DNA of 64,000 bases from Brevibacterium siliguriense (GCF_900105315.1 NZ_LT629766.1:2852001-2916000), one strand, 5' to 3'; shown: positions 53,824 through 63,640, counted from the first letter of the stretch. Numbers and translations: made by a program. The notes: generated by a model from the sequence alone, not told the origin.

Positions 53824-54854
53824 CACTTCGCCTCCTTCTGTGCCATGCGCTCGGCCTTCTTCATCTTCCTCCAGCTCGGGATGGTCTTCATCCGCGGATC
53901 GAACGCATCGCGCAGACCATCGCCGATGAAGTTCACACACAGAGCGATGACGATGATGAACAGGCCGGGCCACCAGAACAGCCACGGACGGGTCGCGAAG
54001 GAAGTCTGGTATTCGCTGATGAGCTGTCCCAACGAGATGCCGGGCGGTTTGATGCCGAAGCCGAGGTAGCTCAACGAGGCTTCGAGCACGATCGCCTGAC
54101 TCATGATCAGCGTCGTGTTGACGATGATGACGCCCATGGCATTGGGCAGCATGTGCTTGAACATGATCCGGAAGTCGCTGGCGCCGGCCACGCGGGCCGA
54201 ATCGACGAACTCCCGTTCGCGCAGTGACATGAAGTCACCGCGGACGAGGCGTGCAAGACCCACCCAGAGGATGCAACCCAGCGCCACACCAAGGAGCGGG
54301 CCGTTCGCACCTCCGACCAAGACGCCGAGGATCGATCCGACCACGATGACCGGGAGGATGACGAAACCGTCGGTGATGCGCATGAGCACCGAATCGACCC
54401 AACCGCGGTAGTAGCCCGCAACAGCACCGATGACCGTGCCGATGATCAGGCAGACGATGCCGATGATGAACATGACGACGAGAGAGATCTGCGTCCCTTT
54501 CATCACTCGGGCGAAGTTGTCACGACCGATCTCGTCCTGGCCGAAGGGGTGATCGCCGAGTGAGAAGAAGTTCGCGAACGACCAGGTCGGGGCTCCGCCG
54601 GGGTTGACCACGGGCCCGGACGCCGTATGGCTGAACTTCCACCAACCGGGAATTCCCCCAAATCCCTGTGCGCTGAAGGCGAAGATGGCCACGAGCACAA
54701 GGACGACGATGGAGATCATCGCACCTTTGTGACGAAGGAATTTGCGCAGGACGATCTTGCCCTGGGAGAGACCTTCGGTTTCCTTCGACTCGATCGCATT
54801 GTCCCCGACTTCGTCGAGGGCGAGAGCGTTCTGTTTGTCGTTGTCAGTACTCAT
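53823..54854 (-). CDS. oppC: Peptide ABC transporter permease (OppC type)
   Basis: A 343-residue permease with about six helices. A charged cytoplasmic N-terminus precedes the first helix (AMISIVVLVLVAIFAFSAQGF). The EAA loop is MSLREREFVDSARVAGASD, which contacts the ATPase. The N-terminal OppC region has the usual HPFGQDEIGRDNFARV. ATG 54854 overlaps the oppB stop by four bases (ATGA). Confidence 0.92.
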   Translation of the reverse strand: MSTDNDKQNALALDEVGDNAIESKETEGLSQGKIVLRKFLRHKGAMISIVVLVLVAIFAFSAQGFGGIPGWWKFSHTASGPVVNPGGAPTWSFANFFSLGDHPFGQDEIGRDNFARVMKGTQISLVVMFIIGIVCLIIGTVIGAVAGYYRGWVDSVLMRITDGFVILPVIVVGSILGVLVGGANGPLLGVALGCILWVGLARLVRGDFMSLREREFVDSARVAGASDFRIMFKHMLPNAMGVIIVNTTLIMSQAIVLEASLSYLGFGIKPPGISLGQLISEYQTSFATRPWLFWWPGLFIIVIALCVNFIGDGLRDAFDPRMKTIPSWRKMKKAERMAQKEAK

Positions 54855-56395
54855 GCGTTCACTCGGATTCTCGGGTCGAGGACGGCATAGAGGAAGTCCG
54901 CGACCAGGTTGGCGATGATGGCGAGCAGGCCTGTGATCAGGATGTAGGCCATGACCGGGTCGAGCTCTGCCTGCCTCAGCGAGTCGATGAAGAGCTTGCC
55001 CATGCCGTTCCAGCCGAAGATCGTCTCCGTGATGACGGCACCGCCGATCATTGTGATGATGTCGACGGGAACGACCGAGGCCAATGGCAGCAGCGCATTG
55101 CGCATAGCGTGCCGCATGATCACCGTACGTTCGTTGAGGCCTTTGGCTCGTGCCGTGCGGATGTAGTCCTGGCCCAGAACCTCGAGCATCGAACCGCGGG
55201 TATAGCGGGTGTACGAGGCGAAGGAGATGAGGACGAGAGCGATCGACGGCAGCAGCAGGTGAGTGAACGAGTCGAGGTTCGTGATCCAGAAGTCGCCGTC
55301 GATATTCGGCGCCGATGCACCGATCGTCGCGATCGGACGATTGTTGATGGCCGGGTCGTCCGAATACTCCTGCCAGCCCTGCAGCACACGGTCGGCGAAG
55401 ATGAGCACTGCCACGATGATGGCCGTGAAGCTCGTCGTGCGCGCGGTATCCCAAGGATCCGGGCCGCGGAATGCCAGGCCGATGCCGACAGCGACTGCGA
55501 TCGCAACGATGAAGAGCCCGAACATCCACAGCCAGTTCATGTCGACGTAGTAGAAGAGGTTCATGAGCGGCCAGTAGAGCAGCGCACCGACGACCACTGT
55601 CGTCAGCGAGGCATAGAGCACGCGACGGTTCTTCAGTCCCGTCGACAGGTACGTCATGACGATGGCCGCTCCGACTCCGATGACTACCACGCCGAGGAGG
55701 CCGATGGTCGGATGCTGCATCCACCCGCTGGCGAGGATGTAGTAGATCGTGCCGAAGGTGATGACCGCGGCGGCGGCGAAGGTGAAAACTCGACGCTTCG
55801 CGCTGCCACCGAGTGCGCCCATCCAAAACAGGCCCATGGCCACACAGCCGATGATGATCGGCCACCAGGATTCCAGGGTCGGGTCGTTGATGAAGTTATT
55901 GATGTCGATCGCTCCGTACTGCTTGAGCAGCACCGCCACCCAGAAGACTGGCAGCGAGTAGAGCAGGAACGAGACGAAGGTGATGAAGTAGTCGAAGCCA
56001 GAATACTGGCGGATGGCCGAGATCATACCGACGGCGATGCCGAGGATGATGGCCACGAGCGTCGAGGCGGTGATGAGCTTGATCGTGTTGACGATCGCAC
56101 CCTGCAGCTGGTCGGTGACCTCTTGGCCGGACTTCCAGGCGATGCCGAAGTCACATTGGCCGATGGCGCAACCGCCGACGCCTGCCAGCCACTTGAAGTA
56201 GCGGACGATCGCGGGGGTATCGAGGTCGAGAAGCCTGCGGCGCGACTCGTAGAGGGCCTCGATGTTCGGCGAGGTGCTCGCGCGCAGGTCCCAGAAGAAG
56301 TCGAGCGCTACATTGAGGAGCAGGTAGAGGACGAAAGTGACGACGAGGAGCACGAGCGCCGTCGACAGCAATCGTCGGAGGATGAATCTGATCAT
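54851..56395 (-). CDS. oppB: Peptide ABC transporter permease (OppB type) with extra membrane segment
   Basis: A 514-residue permease. The ends match OppB: MIRFILRRLLSTALVLLVVT at the start, VGMISAIRQYSGFDYFITF, and the EAA loop YIRTARAKGLNERTVIMRHA in the last quarter. Typical OppB proteins are 300-340 residues. The excess is a block at about 190-350 with four or five additional helices (RVFTFAAAAVITFGTIYYI; TIGLLGVVVIGVGAAIVM; LWMFGLFIVAIAVAVGIGL). It overlaps oppC by four bases; oppA lies 104 bases upstream on the same strand. Confidence 0.88.
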   Translation of the reverse strand: MIRFILRRLLSTALVLLVVTFVLYLLLNVALDFFWDLRASTSPNIEALYESRRRLLDLDTPAIVRYFKWLAGVGGCAIGQCDFGIAWKSGQEVTDQLQGAIVNTIKLITASTLVAIILGIAVGMISAIRQYSGFDYFITFVSFLLYSLPVFWVAVLLKQYGAIDINNFINDPTLESWWPIIIGCVAMGLFWMGALGGSAKRRVFTFAAAAVITFGTIYYILASGWMQHPTIGLLGVVVIGVGAAIVMTYLSTGLKNRRVLYASLTTVVVGALLYWPLMNLFYYVDMNWLWMFGLFIVAIAVAVGIGLAFRGPDPWDTARTTSFTAIIVAVLIFADRVLQGWQEYSDDPAINNRPIATIGASAPNIDGDFWITNLDSFTHLLLPSIALVLISFASYTRYTRGSMLEVLGQDYIRTARAKGLNERTVIMRHAMRNALLPLASVVPVDIITMIGGAVITETIFGWNGMGKLFIDSLRQAELDPVMAYILITGLLAIIANLVADFLYAVLDPRIRVNA

Positions 56396-56499
56396 TATGA
56401 GGGTTCCGTTTCAATCTTCCGAAAACGCCGCTGTGGGGACCACACAGTGATCCCCACAGAAGGCCTGGGTGGAGAAGAACCGATCGCGTCAGTCGCGGA

Positions 56500-58305
56500 T
56501 CAGTTGACTTCCCACTCCCAGTAGTTCCAGAACATCGTCGGCGACACAGACGTCGACTTCACGTTCTTGACGCTGTCACGGTAGATCGTCAGTTCGGGGA
56601 ACTGGAAGATCGGCGCACCGAATGCGTCCTCGGTCAGCTGCTTCTCCATGTCGATGAGAAGATCCTGCTGCTGGTCCTCCTTGGACACAAGCAGCTTGTC
56701 GAGGATCTTGTTCATCTTCTTGCTCGAGTAGCCGCCGTAGTTGTTCTGAGCACCAGTGCGGAAGTTCGCATCGTTCTCCGTCACGCCGGTGCCCTCGGAC
56801 TGCCAGCCGAACAGCGAGACGTCGTAGGTGCCGTCGCCGAGGCGGGTGCCCCAGTTGACATCGCCGACGTCTTTGATCTTGAAGCCGGCCTTCTCTGCCG
56901 ATTCCTTGATCAGCTGGAATTCCTGCTGACGACGCGAGTTCGTGTTGTCGTACATGACACGCACGGTCGGCTTCGAGACTCCGGCTTCCTTGAGCAGCTT
57001 CTTCGCGGCTGCGACGTCACCGTCGGCTGCGTCGGCGACGCCGTTGACCTTGGTGATCGCGTCGTACATCGGCGAGCCCGGCACCTGCGAGTAGGAGTCA
57101 CGAGTGACGGCCTTGTCGTTGAGGGGCTTGATGATCTTCTCGACGATGTCCTCACGCGGCAGCGCTTTGAGGAATGCCTGACGGACCTTCTTCGCCTTCT
57201 CCTCGTCGCCGCCGTTGGCGGCAGGGTCGAAGGGACCCTTGTTGTCGAAGGTGAAGTCGACGTGTTCATAGGTCGCGCCATCGGCGGCGTCGACATTGAC
57301 GCCGTCGATCTTCTCGGCAGCGGAGAGGACGTCGGCGGTCGCCTGCGGCTGGGTCATATCGACCTCGCCGTTCTCGATCGCCTGGATCATCGCCATCGGA
57401 TCGCCGTTGTAGCGGACCGTGACGGTCTTGATCTTAGGCTTCACCGGTCCGGTGTACTTGTCGTCGAGTTCAAGGGTGACGTACTGTCCCTCTTCGAACT
57501 TCGTCATCTTATACGGGCCATTGTGGACCAGCAGGTCCTTGTCCTTCGGCATCGAGGTGAAATCGAACCCGGTGTTCCAGGTGTTCGAGATCTTCGACAG
57601 CTTCTTGGTGTCCTTGTCCTTGATGGCTTTGAGGATCGCGTCCTTGCCCTTCTCGGCATCGTCGACTCCGAGAGCCTTCTTCGCCACGATATGGGCGGGC
57701 ACACCGACGCCGTCGGCGCCGGTGCCGAACTCGGTCTGCCAGTCAGCGTAGGGCTTAGAGTATTCGAGGGTGATCTCTTTGCCGTCATCGGAGATCTCGG
57801 GGAACTTCTTGACCAGAGCCGATCCGGCGGTCGAGGAGTCGAAGTAGACCGTCTTCGCGTCGTTCTTCTTCACCGTTCCGTCGTCGTTGTTGTTGGCTTC
57901 GACGGTGTTGAAGTTCGCCGAGGTGCCGGCCCAGGTCAGCGCCAGGTCAGCAGCGTCGACGGGAGTGCCGTCGGACCACTTCGCATCATCGTTGAAGGTG
58001 TACTTGACCTTGAGCGGGTTGTCGGAGACCTTCTCGACCTTGCCGAGCGCGCCTTCCTGAACCTCCAGCTTGTCGTCGTAGTACCCGAAGTTGTCATTCA
58101 TCATGTAAGTGAGAATGGCGTTCGAGGTCGCATTGCCGTTGGCGGTCAGCGTGTTCATCGACCGGAAGGATTCGTTCCAGCCGATATTTACGGCGGTGTC
58201 CTTCGACGAGTCTTCTTCGTCACCTCCGCCAGGGGGTGTGCAGGCGGTGAGCACCATTGCGGCGGCAGCCACAGAGGCACCGGCCGCGAGGAAGCGCTTG
58301 TTCAC
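56500..58305 (-). CDS. oppA: Oligopeptide-binding lipoprotein (SBP family 5, OppA/LpqW-like)
   Basis: A 601-residue secreted lipoprotein. The signal peptide ends in lipobox VLTAC (Cys22), so it is anchored by a lipid. The family 5 solute-binding fold is shown by NPLKVKYTFNDDAKWSDGTP and the C-terminal GWQSEGTGVTEND. It collects peptides for the OppBC channel. In mycobacteria the relative beside typA is LpqW, which has moved to lipoglycan regulation; here the gene heads a full transporter operon. GTG 58305 has AAGGAGAG 6 bases upstream. Confidence 0.9.
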   Translation of the reverse strand: MNKRFLAAGASVAAAAMVLTACTPPGGGDEEDSSKDTAVNIGWNESFRSMNTLTANGNATSNAILTYMMNDNFGYYDDKLEVQEGALGKVEKVSDNPLKVKYTFNDDAKWSDGTPVDAADLALTWAGTSANFNTVEANNNDDGTVKKNDAKTVYFDSSTAGSALVKKFPEISDDGKEITLEYSKPYADWQTEFGTGADGVGVPAHIVAKKALGVDDAEKGKDAILKAIKDKDTKKLSKISNTWNTGFDFTSMPKDKDLLVHNGPYKMTKFEEGQYVTLELDDKYTGPVKPKIKTVTVRYNGDPMAMIQAIENGEVDMTQPQATADVLSAAEKIDGVNVDAADGATYEHVDFTFDNKGPFDPAANGGDEEKAKKVRQAFLKALPREDIVEKIIKPLNDKAVTRDSYSQVPGSPMYDAITKVNGVADAADGDVAAAKKLLKEAGVSKPTVRVMYDNTNSRRQQEFQLIKESAEKAGFKIKDVGDVNWGTRLGDGTYDVSLFGWQSEGTGVTENDANFRTGAQNNYGGYSSKKMNKILDKLLVSKEDQQQDLLIDMEKQLTEDAFGAPIFQFPELTIYRDSVKNVKSTSVSPTMFWNYWEWEVN

Positions 58306-58371
58306 GTTCTCTCCTTGTTGTTCTAGGGCGAGTCACCCTCATTCTTGCACCCCAAGTCCAGAGTGCATTCC

Positions 58372-58414
58372 GGTCGCATGCAACAGTTCGGCAGGAGCCG
58401 AAGCGCATGTGACC
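58372..58414 (-). promoter_or_regulatory. Nested inverted repeat upstream of oppA
   Basis: GGTCGCATGC (58372-58381) pairs with GCATGTGACC (58405-58414) with one mismatch. Inside it TTCGGC (58387-58392) pairs with GCCGAA (58397-58402). It lies 67-109 bases before the oppA start, where it could be an operator or fold in the leader RNA. Confidence 0.35.
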
Positions 58415-58552
58415 GCGTTCATGTTTTACACATGGATTGCAACAAAGTTAATTCACGGACGACTGTGACGGAGTCCACATAATGAGCAAATTTCCGAATC
58501 GTTACCATTTCGAGACAACGAGAACAGACAACTTTTGTTCAGTCTCAATGGA

Positions 58553-58558
58553 TAGGAT
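58553..58558 (+). promoter_or_regulatory. -10 element for leaderless PH-domain gene
   Basis: TAGGAT, six bases before GTG 58565. No ribosome-binding site. Confidence 0.5.
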
Positions 58559-58564
58559 GATCAG

Positions 58565-59149
58565 GTGGCTGGCAGTGAGATAGATCGCAATGAGACCGAG
58601 CCGATCGTCGTGCGTACGACCGGTTCGACGGCCCTGTTCTTCATCGTCGGCGGACTCTGTGCCTTCGGGGTGCTCTCGATTGTCTTCGGCGATTTCACGC
58701 TGCGTGGACTGGCCGCCGCAGGCATCCCGCTGGCCGTCGGCACCTTGGTCTTCGTCTTCTATCGGTATCCCCGCGTCGAGCTCCACAGGCAGCAGATCGT
58801 CCTGGTCAATCCCCTGCAAACAGTGACGATCCCGTGGAACCTCGTCGACGGCTTCGAGACCCATTTCGGTCTGAGCGTGCGCACTCATGAGAAGAAGTTC
58901 GCCTCATGGCCCTTGGCCGGCAAGGGCAAGAAGTGGGAGAAGGATGAGCACGGCAGGCGTGAGCTCGTCGAAGATCCGAGTCCGGCCGTCGATACTGTTC
59001 TCGAGCGCTATTCCGCGCTCAGCGACGCGGAGCTGGCCAATCCCGGCGGGCAACGCGTCGTGGAGACGAGATGGAACATCGGCATCATCGCCGTGGGTCT
59101 GCTCGCCATAGCGTGGGCACTCATCGGCTTCGCAGCGCTGCCGAGCTGA
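58565..59149 (+). CDS. PH-domain (bPH) membrane protein
   Basis: A 194-residue protein of the actinobacterial PH-domain membrane family (Rv-type low-molecular-weight antigen-like). Two N-terminal helices (ALFFIVGGLCAFGVLSIVF; LAAAGIPLAVGTLVFVFY) precede a PH-like beta domain (VELHRQQIVLVNPLQTVTIP; FGLSVRTHEKKFASWPL). A C-terminal helix follows (GIIAVGLLAIAWALIGF). Function is not known. The start is GTG 58565 from the -10 spacing. It is divergent from oppA. Confidence 0.8.
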   Translation: MAGSEIDRNETEPIVVRTTGSTALFFIVGGLCAFGVLSIVFGDFTLRGLAAAGIPLAVGTLVFVFYRYPRVELHRQQIVLVNPLQTVTIPWNLVDGFETHFGLSVRTHEKKFASWPLAGKGKKWEKDEHGRRELVEDPSPAVDTVLERYSALSDAELANPGGQRVVETRWNIGIIAVGLLAIAWALIGFAALPS

Positions 59150-59200
59150 GGAACCTAGCGCACCTTTTCGCCCTCGACAGAGTAGAGGGCGGGGCCGCGG

Positions 59201-59854
59201 TCACCAGCCGCGTTCGCGCCACTCCCCCAGTTTCGGACGTTCCTCGCCCAGAGTCGTCGAATCTCCGTGCCCCGGCAGCACGAGAGTGTCGTCCGGGAGC
59301 TCACCGAAGACTCGCTCCTCGAGGTCGTCCATGAGAGAAGTGAAGTCCTCTGCCGACCAAGTCTTGCCCGGTCCGCCCGGGAACAGCGAGTCGCCGGAGA
59401 ACAGGATCGTCTGGCCTCCGTCACGCAGAAGCAGCGCGATCGAACCGGGAGTGTGCCCGCGCAGTGCGATGGCCTGGAGGACGAATCCGCCGAAGTCCCC
59501 GACATCGAGGTGATCGACGGAATGCGCGATCTCCACTCCTTCCGCTTCGGTGATGGCAGCCGCGTCCGCTGCTCCGGCGATGGTCATCGCCTCGGGGAAG
59601 TTCGCCGAGGTGGACGGCAGTGCCCGGATATGATCCCAATGCCGGTGGGTGGTGATGATCGCCCGCAGCGTCGGTTCCGCCTCAGTGTCCTGGGCACCCG
59701 AGGCGACGAGTTCGGTGATCGCCTTCGCGTCGTCGGCAGCATCGATGAGCACTTGGGAGCCGGTCTCCTTACCGGTCAGCAGATAGACGTTGTTCGCCAT
59801 CTCGGAGACCGCGATAGAGCGGATGATGACGTGTTCGGTTTCGATCGTGTTCAT
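59201..59854 (-). CDS. Metallo-beta-lactamase-fold hydrolase
   Basis: A 217-residue glyoxalase II-like MBL protein. Zinc ligands: THRHWDH (HxHxDH variant THRHWDH), HTPGSIALL, FSGDSLF and the terminal PGHGDSTT. Such small proteins act on thioesters or lactones; several actinobacterial members are tied to mycothiol thioesters, which would fit the mshB gene nearby, but this is inference. ATG 59854 is chosen because GAGGAG is 7 bases upstream; an ATG two codons before is too close to it. The OYE gene ends 49 bases upstream, same strand. Confidence 0.85.
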   Translation of the reverse strand: MNTIETEHVIIRSIAVSEMANNVYLLTGKETGSQVLIDAADDAKAITELVASGAQDTEAEPTLRAIITTHRHWDHIRALPSTSANFPEAMTIAGAADAAAITEAEGVEIAHSVDHLDVGDFGGFVLQAIALRGHTPGSIALLLRDGGQTILFSGDSLFPGGPGKTWSAEDFTSLMDDLEERVFGELPDDTLVLPGHGDSTTLGEERPKLGEWRERGW

Positions 59855-59903
59855 GTCCATACTCCTCAGTCTGTGCTGATATTGCCGACGGTTCAGTGAC
59901 GGG

Positions 59904-60974
59904 TCACCAGGCGCCGCGGGTGTACTGCGGCGGATAGGGCCCGGGTTCGACTCCGAGGACGTGGGCGGCGCGCTGCGGCCATGACGGTTCGCGCAGAGCG
60001 GCTCGGGCCATGAAAATCGCATCTGCCTGTCCGGTGCTGAGGATGGTCTCGGCCTGCTTCGGATCGGTGATGAGTCCGACGGCGCCGGTCGGGACGCCTT
60101 CGGCGCGGATCGCCGCGGCCAGGGACACCTGGTAGCCGGGGCCGATGGGAATTCGCACCGGGTAGTTGCCGCCCGAGGAGACGTCGATGAGGTCGACTCC
60201 GGCTTCTGAGAGCGCACGGCTGACCTCGGCGGCTTCGGCGACGTCAAAACCGCCGTCGGTCCATTCGCTCGCCGAGAGGCGCACGAACAACGGCACGTCA
60301 TCGCCGACTTCTACGCGCACGGCGGCATAGACCTCGTGGAGCAGTCGGGACCGGCCGGCGAGGTCGCCGCCGTATTCATCGCTGCGCTCGTTCGACAGCG
60401 GAGACAGGAAAGAATGGAGCAGGTAGCCGTGGGCGGCATGGAGTTCGACGAGGTCGAACCCGGCGTCGATGGAACGGCGAGCCGCTGCGGCGAAGGCGGC
60501 GACCACCTCGGCGATATCGTCCTTCGTCATCTCCGTCGGTTCGGCCAGTTTCGGATAGGCGATGGGGCTGGCGCCGAGTGTCGGCCATCCGCCCTCGGAT
60601 TCGGGGACGCTGCCCTTCGGCTCACCGGTGAAGGGACGGTAGGTGCTGGCCTTGCGACCGGCGTGGGCGAGCTGGATGCCGATGACGCTGCCCTGCGAAT
60701 GGACGAAGTCGACGACCGCCGACCAGGATTCGGCCTGGTCATCGTTCCAGATACCGGCGTCCTGCGGTGAGATGCGCCCCTCGGGGACGACGGCGGAGGC
60801 CTCGGTGAGGATGAGTCCGAATCCGCCCTGCGCCCGGGCACCGAGGTGGACGAGATGCCAGGGGCCGGGCATTCCGTCTTCGGCTTCGCAGGAGTACTGG
60901 CACATCGGTGCCAGCCAGATGCGATTGGGAATCTCGGTTCCGCGCAGGGTCAGCGGTTCGAACAGCTCAGTCAT
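59904..60974 (-). CDS. NADH:flavin oxidoreductase, Old Yellow Enzyme family (YqjM/NamA type)
   Basis: A 356-residue FMN TIM-barrel ene-reductase. The YqjM-class signatures are APMCQYSCEAEDG near the N-terminus (the Cys tunes the flavin) and IQLAHAGRKAS; HAAHGYLLHSFLSPLSNERSDEYGG is split over the barrel. It reduces activated C=C bonds such as enones or quinones with NAD(P)H. It is 28 bases after the SLC13 gene and 49 before the MBL gene, so the three are probably one transcript. Confidence 0.9.
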   Translation of the reverse strand: MTELFEPLTLRGTEIPNRIWLAPMCQYSCEAEDGMPGPWHLVHLGARAQGGFGLILTEASAVVPEGRISPQDAGIWNDDQAESWSAVVDFVHSQGSVIGIQLAHAGRKASTYRPFTGEPKGSVPESEGGWPTLGASPIAYPKLAEPTEMTKDDIAEVVAAFAAAARRSIDAGFDLVELHAAHGYLLHSFLSPLSNERSDEYGGDLAGRSRLLHEVYAAVRVEVGDDVPLFVRLSASEWTDGGFDVAEAAEVSRALSEAGVDLIDVSSGGNYPVRIPIGPGYQVSLAAAIRAEGVPTGAVGLITDPKQAETILSTGQADAIFMARAALREPSWPQRAAHVLGVEPGPYPPQYTRGAW

Positions 60975-61002
60975 GCCATCAGTCTGCCAGTTCCGCTCGG
61001 AC

Positions 61003-62636
61003 TCAGACAGCGATCCCGAATACCGGAACGGCGAGCAGATACACGGTGGCGGTGATGAGGACGATGCCGGTGACGTTGAGCCACAGGCCGCCCTTGACCA
61101 TCTGTGCCACGGTGACGTAGCCGGAGCCGAAGGCCACCGCGTTCGGCGGCGTCGCGACGGGCAGCATGAAGGCGCACGTTGCGGCCAAAGCGACGGGGAT
61201 GGTCAGCAGGAGCGGGTCGAGGTCCAGCCCCATCGCCACTCCCCGACGACGGGAACGAACGTCGCTGCCGTCGCTGTGTTCGATGTCAGCTCGGTGAGGA
61301 AGAGGATGATAGCCGCGAAGATGGCGACGACGAGAAGCTTCGGCAGAACGCCGAGGCCGCTCGAGGTCTCACCGATCCATTCGGTCAGTCCGGACTCGGA
61401 GAACTGAGCAGACAGCGCGAGCCCGCCGCCGAAGAGCAGGAGGACGCCCCAGGGCAGCTTCTCCGCGGTGTCCCAGTCGAGGAGCCGAACGCCGCGATTC
61501 GCCCCACCGGGGATGAGGAAGAGCAGAAGGCCCACGGCCATGGCGATGCCTTCGTCACTGATCGGCGGGTCTCCGAAGATCAGCGGCAGCGAGATCCAGC
61601 TGACGGCCGCGAGGACGAACATCGCGAGCACGAGCTTCTCACCGGTGGACATGGGGCCGAGTTTGGCCAGTTCCTCACGGATGAGTTCACGTCCGCCGGG
61701 AATCCTGTCGATCTCCGGTTTGAACATCACCTTGACCAGCAGGAACCAGGCGATGGCCATCATCACCACCGACAACGGAACACCGACGAGCATCCACTGC
61801 CCGAAGCCGATGGAGATGTCGTGGTTGTCATTGAGGTAGCCGATGAGGAAGAGGTTGGGAGGAGTGCCGATGATGGTGCCCAACGACCCGATCGATGCAG
61901 AGTAGGCGATGCCGAGCATGAGGGCGGTGCCGAAGTTGGATTTCACGACCGCCCCGATGCCTGTGTCATCGCTGCCGTCGCTCGGGTTATCGGCTGCGCC
62001 GTCGCCTCGGTCGGATCCTCCGCTGTCCTGATCTGCGGCACCTGCCGTGTCGCCCAGGGCCGAGCCCATGACCTTCGACACGATCATGAGCACCGACATT
62101 CCGATCGGCAACATCATCACCGCAGTCGCCGTATTCGAGACCCACATCGAAATGAACCCGGTGGCGATCATGAAGCCGGCGATCATCGGTCCCGGCTTGT
62201 CGCCCATGATGCTCAGCGTCACGAGTGCGATGCGGCGGTGCAGATTCCATCGCTGCATGGCCAAGGCGATGAGGAAGCCACCGAGGAAGAGGAAGATGAT
62301 CGGGTTGCCGTAGGAGGCACCGACGGTCTCCATCTCGACGTCCGTGCCGAGCACGGGGAACGCCACGAGCGGGACGAGGGACGTCGCTGCGATCGGCAGC
62401 GCTTCCGTCATCCACCAAGCCGCCATGAGCACCGCAATTGCCGCGGTCAGTTTTGCTCCATGCCCGACGTCGGCAGGCATGATCGCATAGATCAGTGTGG
62501 AGAAGATGAGGCCGAGTAGGAATCCGGTCCACCGGATTCGCAGGGTCTTACGGCTGATGCCGGGTTCTCGTTCCCCCGGAGAACGCAGATCGATCTCAGT
62601 GGATGTGAACTCAGCGGAATTCGGGCGCGGGGACAT
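61003..62636 (-). pseudogene. SLC13/DASS anion transporter with a single-base frameshift
   Basis: The first 465 or so residues are a normal SLC13-family sodium/dicarboxylate symporter, with about ten helices and the signature FLTELTSNTATAATFVPVVG. There the frame runs into WRWGWTSTRSC and stops at 61203. The expected continuation (MGLDLDPLLLTIPVALAATC, then FMLPVATPPNAVAFGSGYVT) is intact in the next frame and ends at 61003. Adding one G to the GGGG run near 61234-61238 would restore a full-length protein of about 540 residues. It may be a real mutation or a sequence error. ATG 62636 follows GAGGAG. Confidence 0.75.
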
Positions 62637-62764
62637 TCTCACTCCTCATCGAGCAGGTGTGCCTGTGCTCTTCCACAGCCTACTCCAGATGTGGTCCCTC
62701 TACCGAGCGAATTGCCCTTGCCTCGTGTGCGCGGCTGCGCTGACGCCCGGAGGCGCGGATGCGC

Positions 62765-63544
62765 CTACAGCTGCCCGCAGAACTCCTGGATGTGATCGAC
62801 GACGATCTCGGGGTGTTCGACCATCAGCAGGTGTGCGGAATCCGGGACCGTGACGAAGTGTGCGCCCTCGATCTGCTCGGCCATCTCCGACATCGCCTCG
62901 GGGGTGCAGCCGGGATCCTGGGCACCGGCCATGACCAGCGTCGGAGTGGTGATCGAGCCGAGCTTCCCGCTCACATCGTAGGTCTTCAGCGCAGAGGCGG
63001 CCGCAATGTAGGCTTCGTCATCGACCAGCGCGAGGTCGGAGAGGATGAGGTGTCCGGTGGCGATGTCCTCTCCAAGGAACCCGGCGGCAAACCACCGATC
63101 GGCGGTGTCGTCAACGAGGCTCCCGGTGCCGTCTGCGCGGACTTCGCCGATGCGTTCGTCCCAGGATTCCGGTGTGCCGAACTTCTCGCTCGTCGCACAG
63201 GCGACGAGTCCGGTGAGTGCTTCGGGATGGTTGAGTGCCAGGGTCAGACCGATGGCACCGGAGATCGAGACTCCGCAGTACGTGAAGGACTCCACCCCGA
63301 GCTCGGCGAGGGACTCGACGACACCGGAGGCCAGCTGTTCGATCGTCAGCGGAGCGGCCGCCTCGGCGAGGGCATCATCGGCAGACACGGTGTGTCCGGG
63401 AAGGTCGGTGAGGTAGATCTGGAAATCGTCGGCCAAGCGTGCGGCCACGGACGTCCACAGAGGCATCCGGGTGCCCAGAGCGTTGCCGAAGACGAGGACG
63501 GGAGAACCGGGATTGTCGTTGAAGGCACGGACGGCGATGCGCAT
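62765..63544 (-). CDS. pcaD: Alpha/beta hydrolase, 3-oxoadipate enol-lactonase-like (PcaD)
   Basis: A 259-residue alpha/beta hydrolase. The nucleophile elbow is YCGVSISGAIGL, with Ser in GVSISG; the catalytic Asp is probably in LVMAGAQDPGC and the His in VPDSAHLLMVEHP. Sequence style (PLWTSVAARLADDFQIYLTD, LPGHTVS) is that of PcaD, which opens the enol-lactone in the beta-ketoadipate pathway. No other pca gene is in the window, so the exact substrate is uncertain. AAGGAG lies 6 bases before the ATG. Confidence 0.72.
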   Translation of the reverse strand: MRIAVRAFNDNPGSPVLVFGNALGTRMPLWTSVAARLADDFQIYLTDLPGHTVSADDALAEAAAPLTIEQLASGVVESLAELGVESFTYCGVSISGAIGLTLALNHPEALTGLVACATSEKFGTPESWDERIGEVRADGTGSLVDDTADRWFAAGFLGEDIATGHLILSDLALVDDEAYIAAASALKTYDVSGKLGSITTPTLVMAGAQDPGCTPEAMSEMAEQIEGAHFVTVPDSAHLLMVEHPEIVVDHIQEFCGQL

Positions 63545-63640
63545 GGAGGCTCCTTGAGAACTGAAGGTGCGAGGGAATTTCGACTGGATTCGACGGATAT
63601 CGACGAACTGGATTCGACGGGGAAGCTGAGTCGGGATCGG

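Noticed and set aside
55109-56524. A 471-residue plus-strand frame opposite oppB
   Set aside because: Its composition is almost all charged residues, as expected for the complement of transmembrane codons.
59169-59191. A terminator hairpin between the PH-domain gene and the MBL gene
   Set aside because: The stem is only 7 bases with a 9-base loop, and the T run is on the wrong side for either gene.
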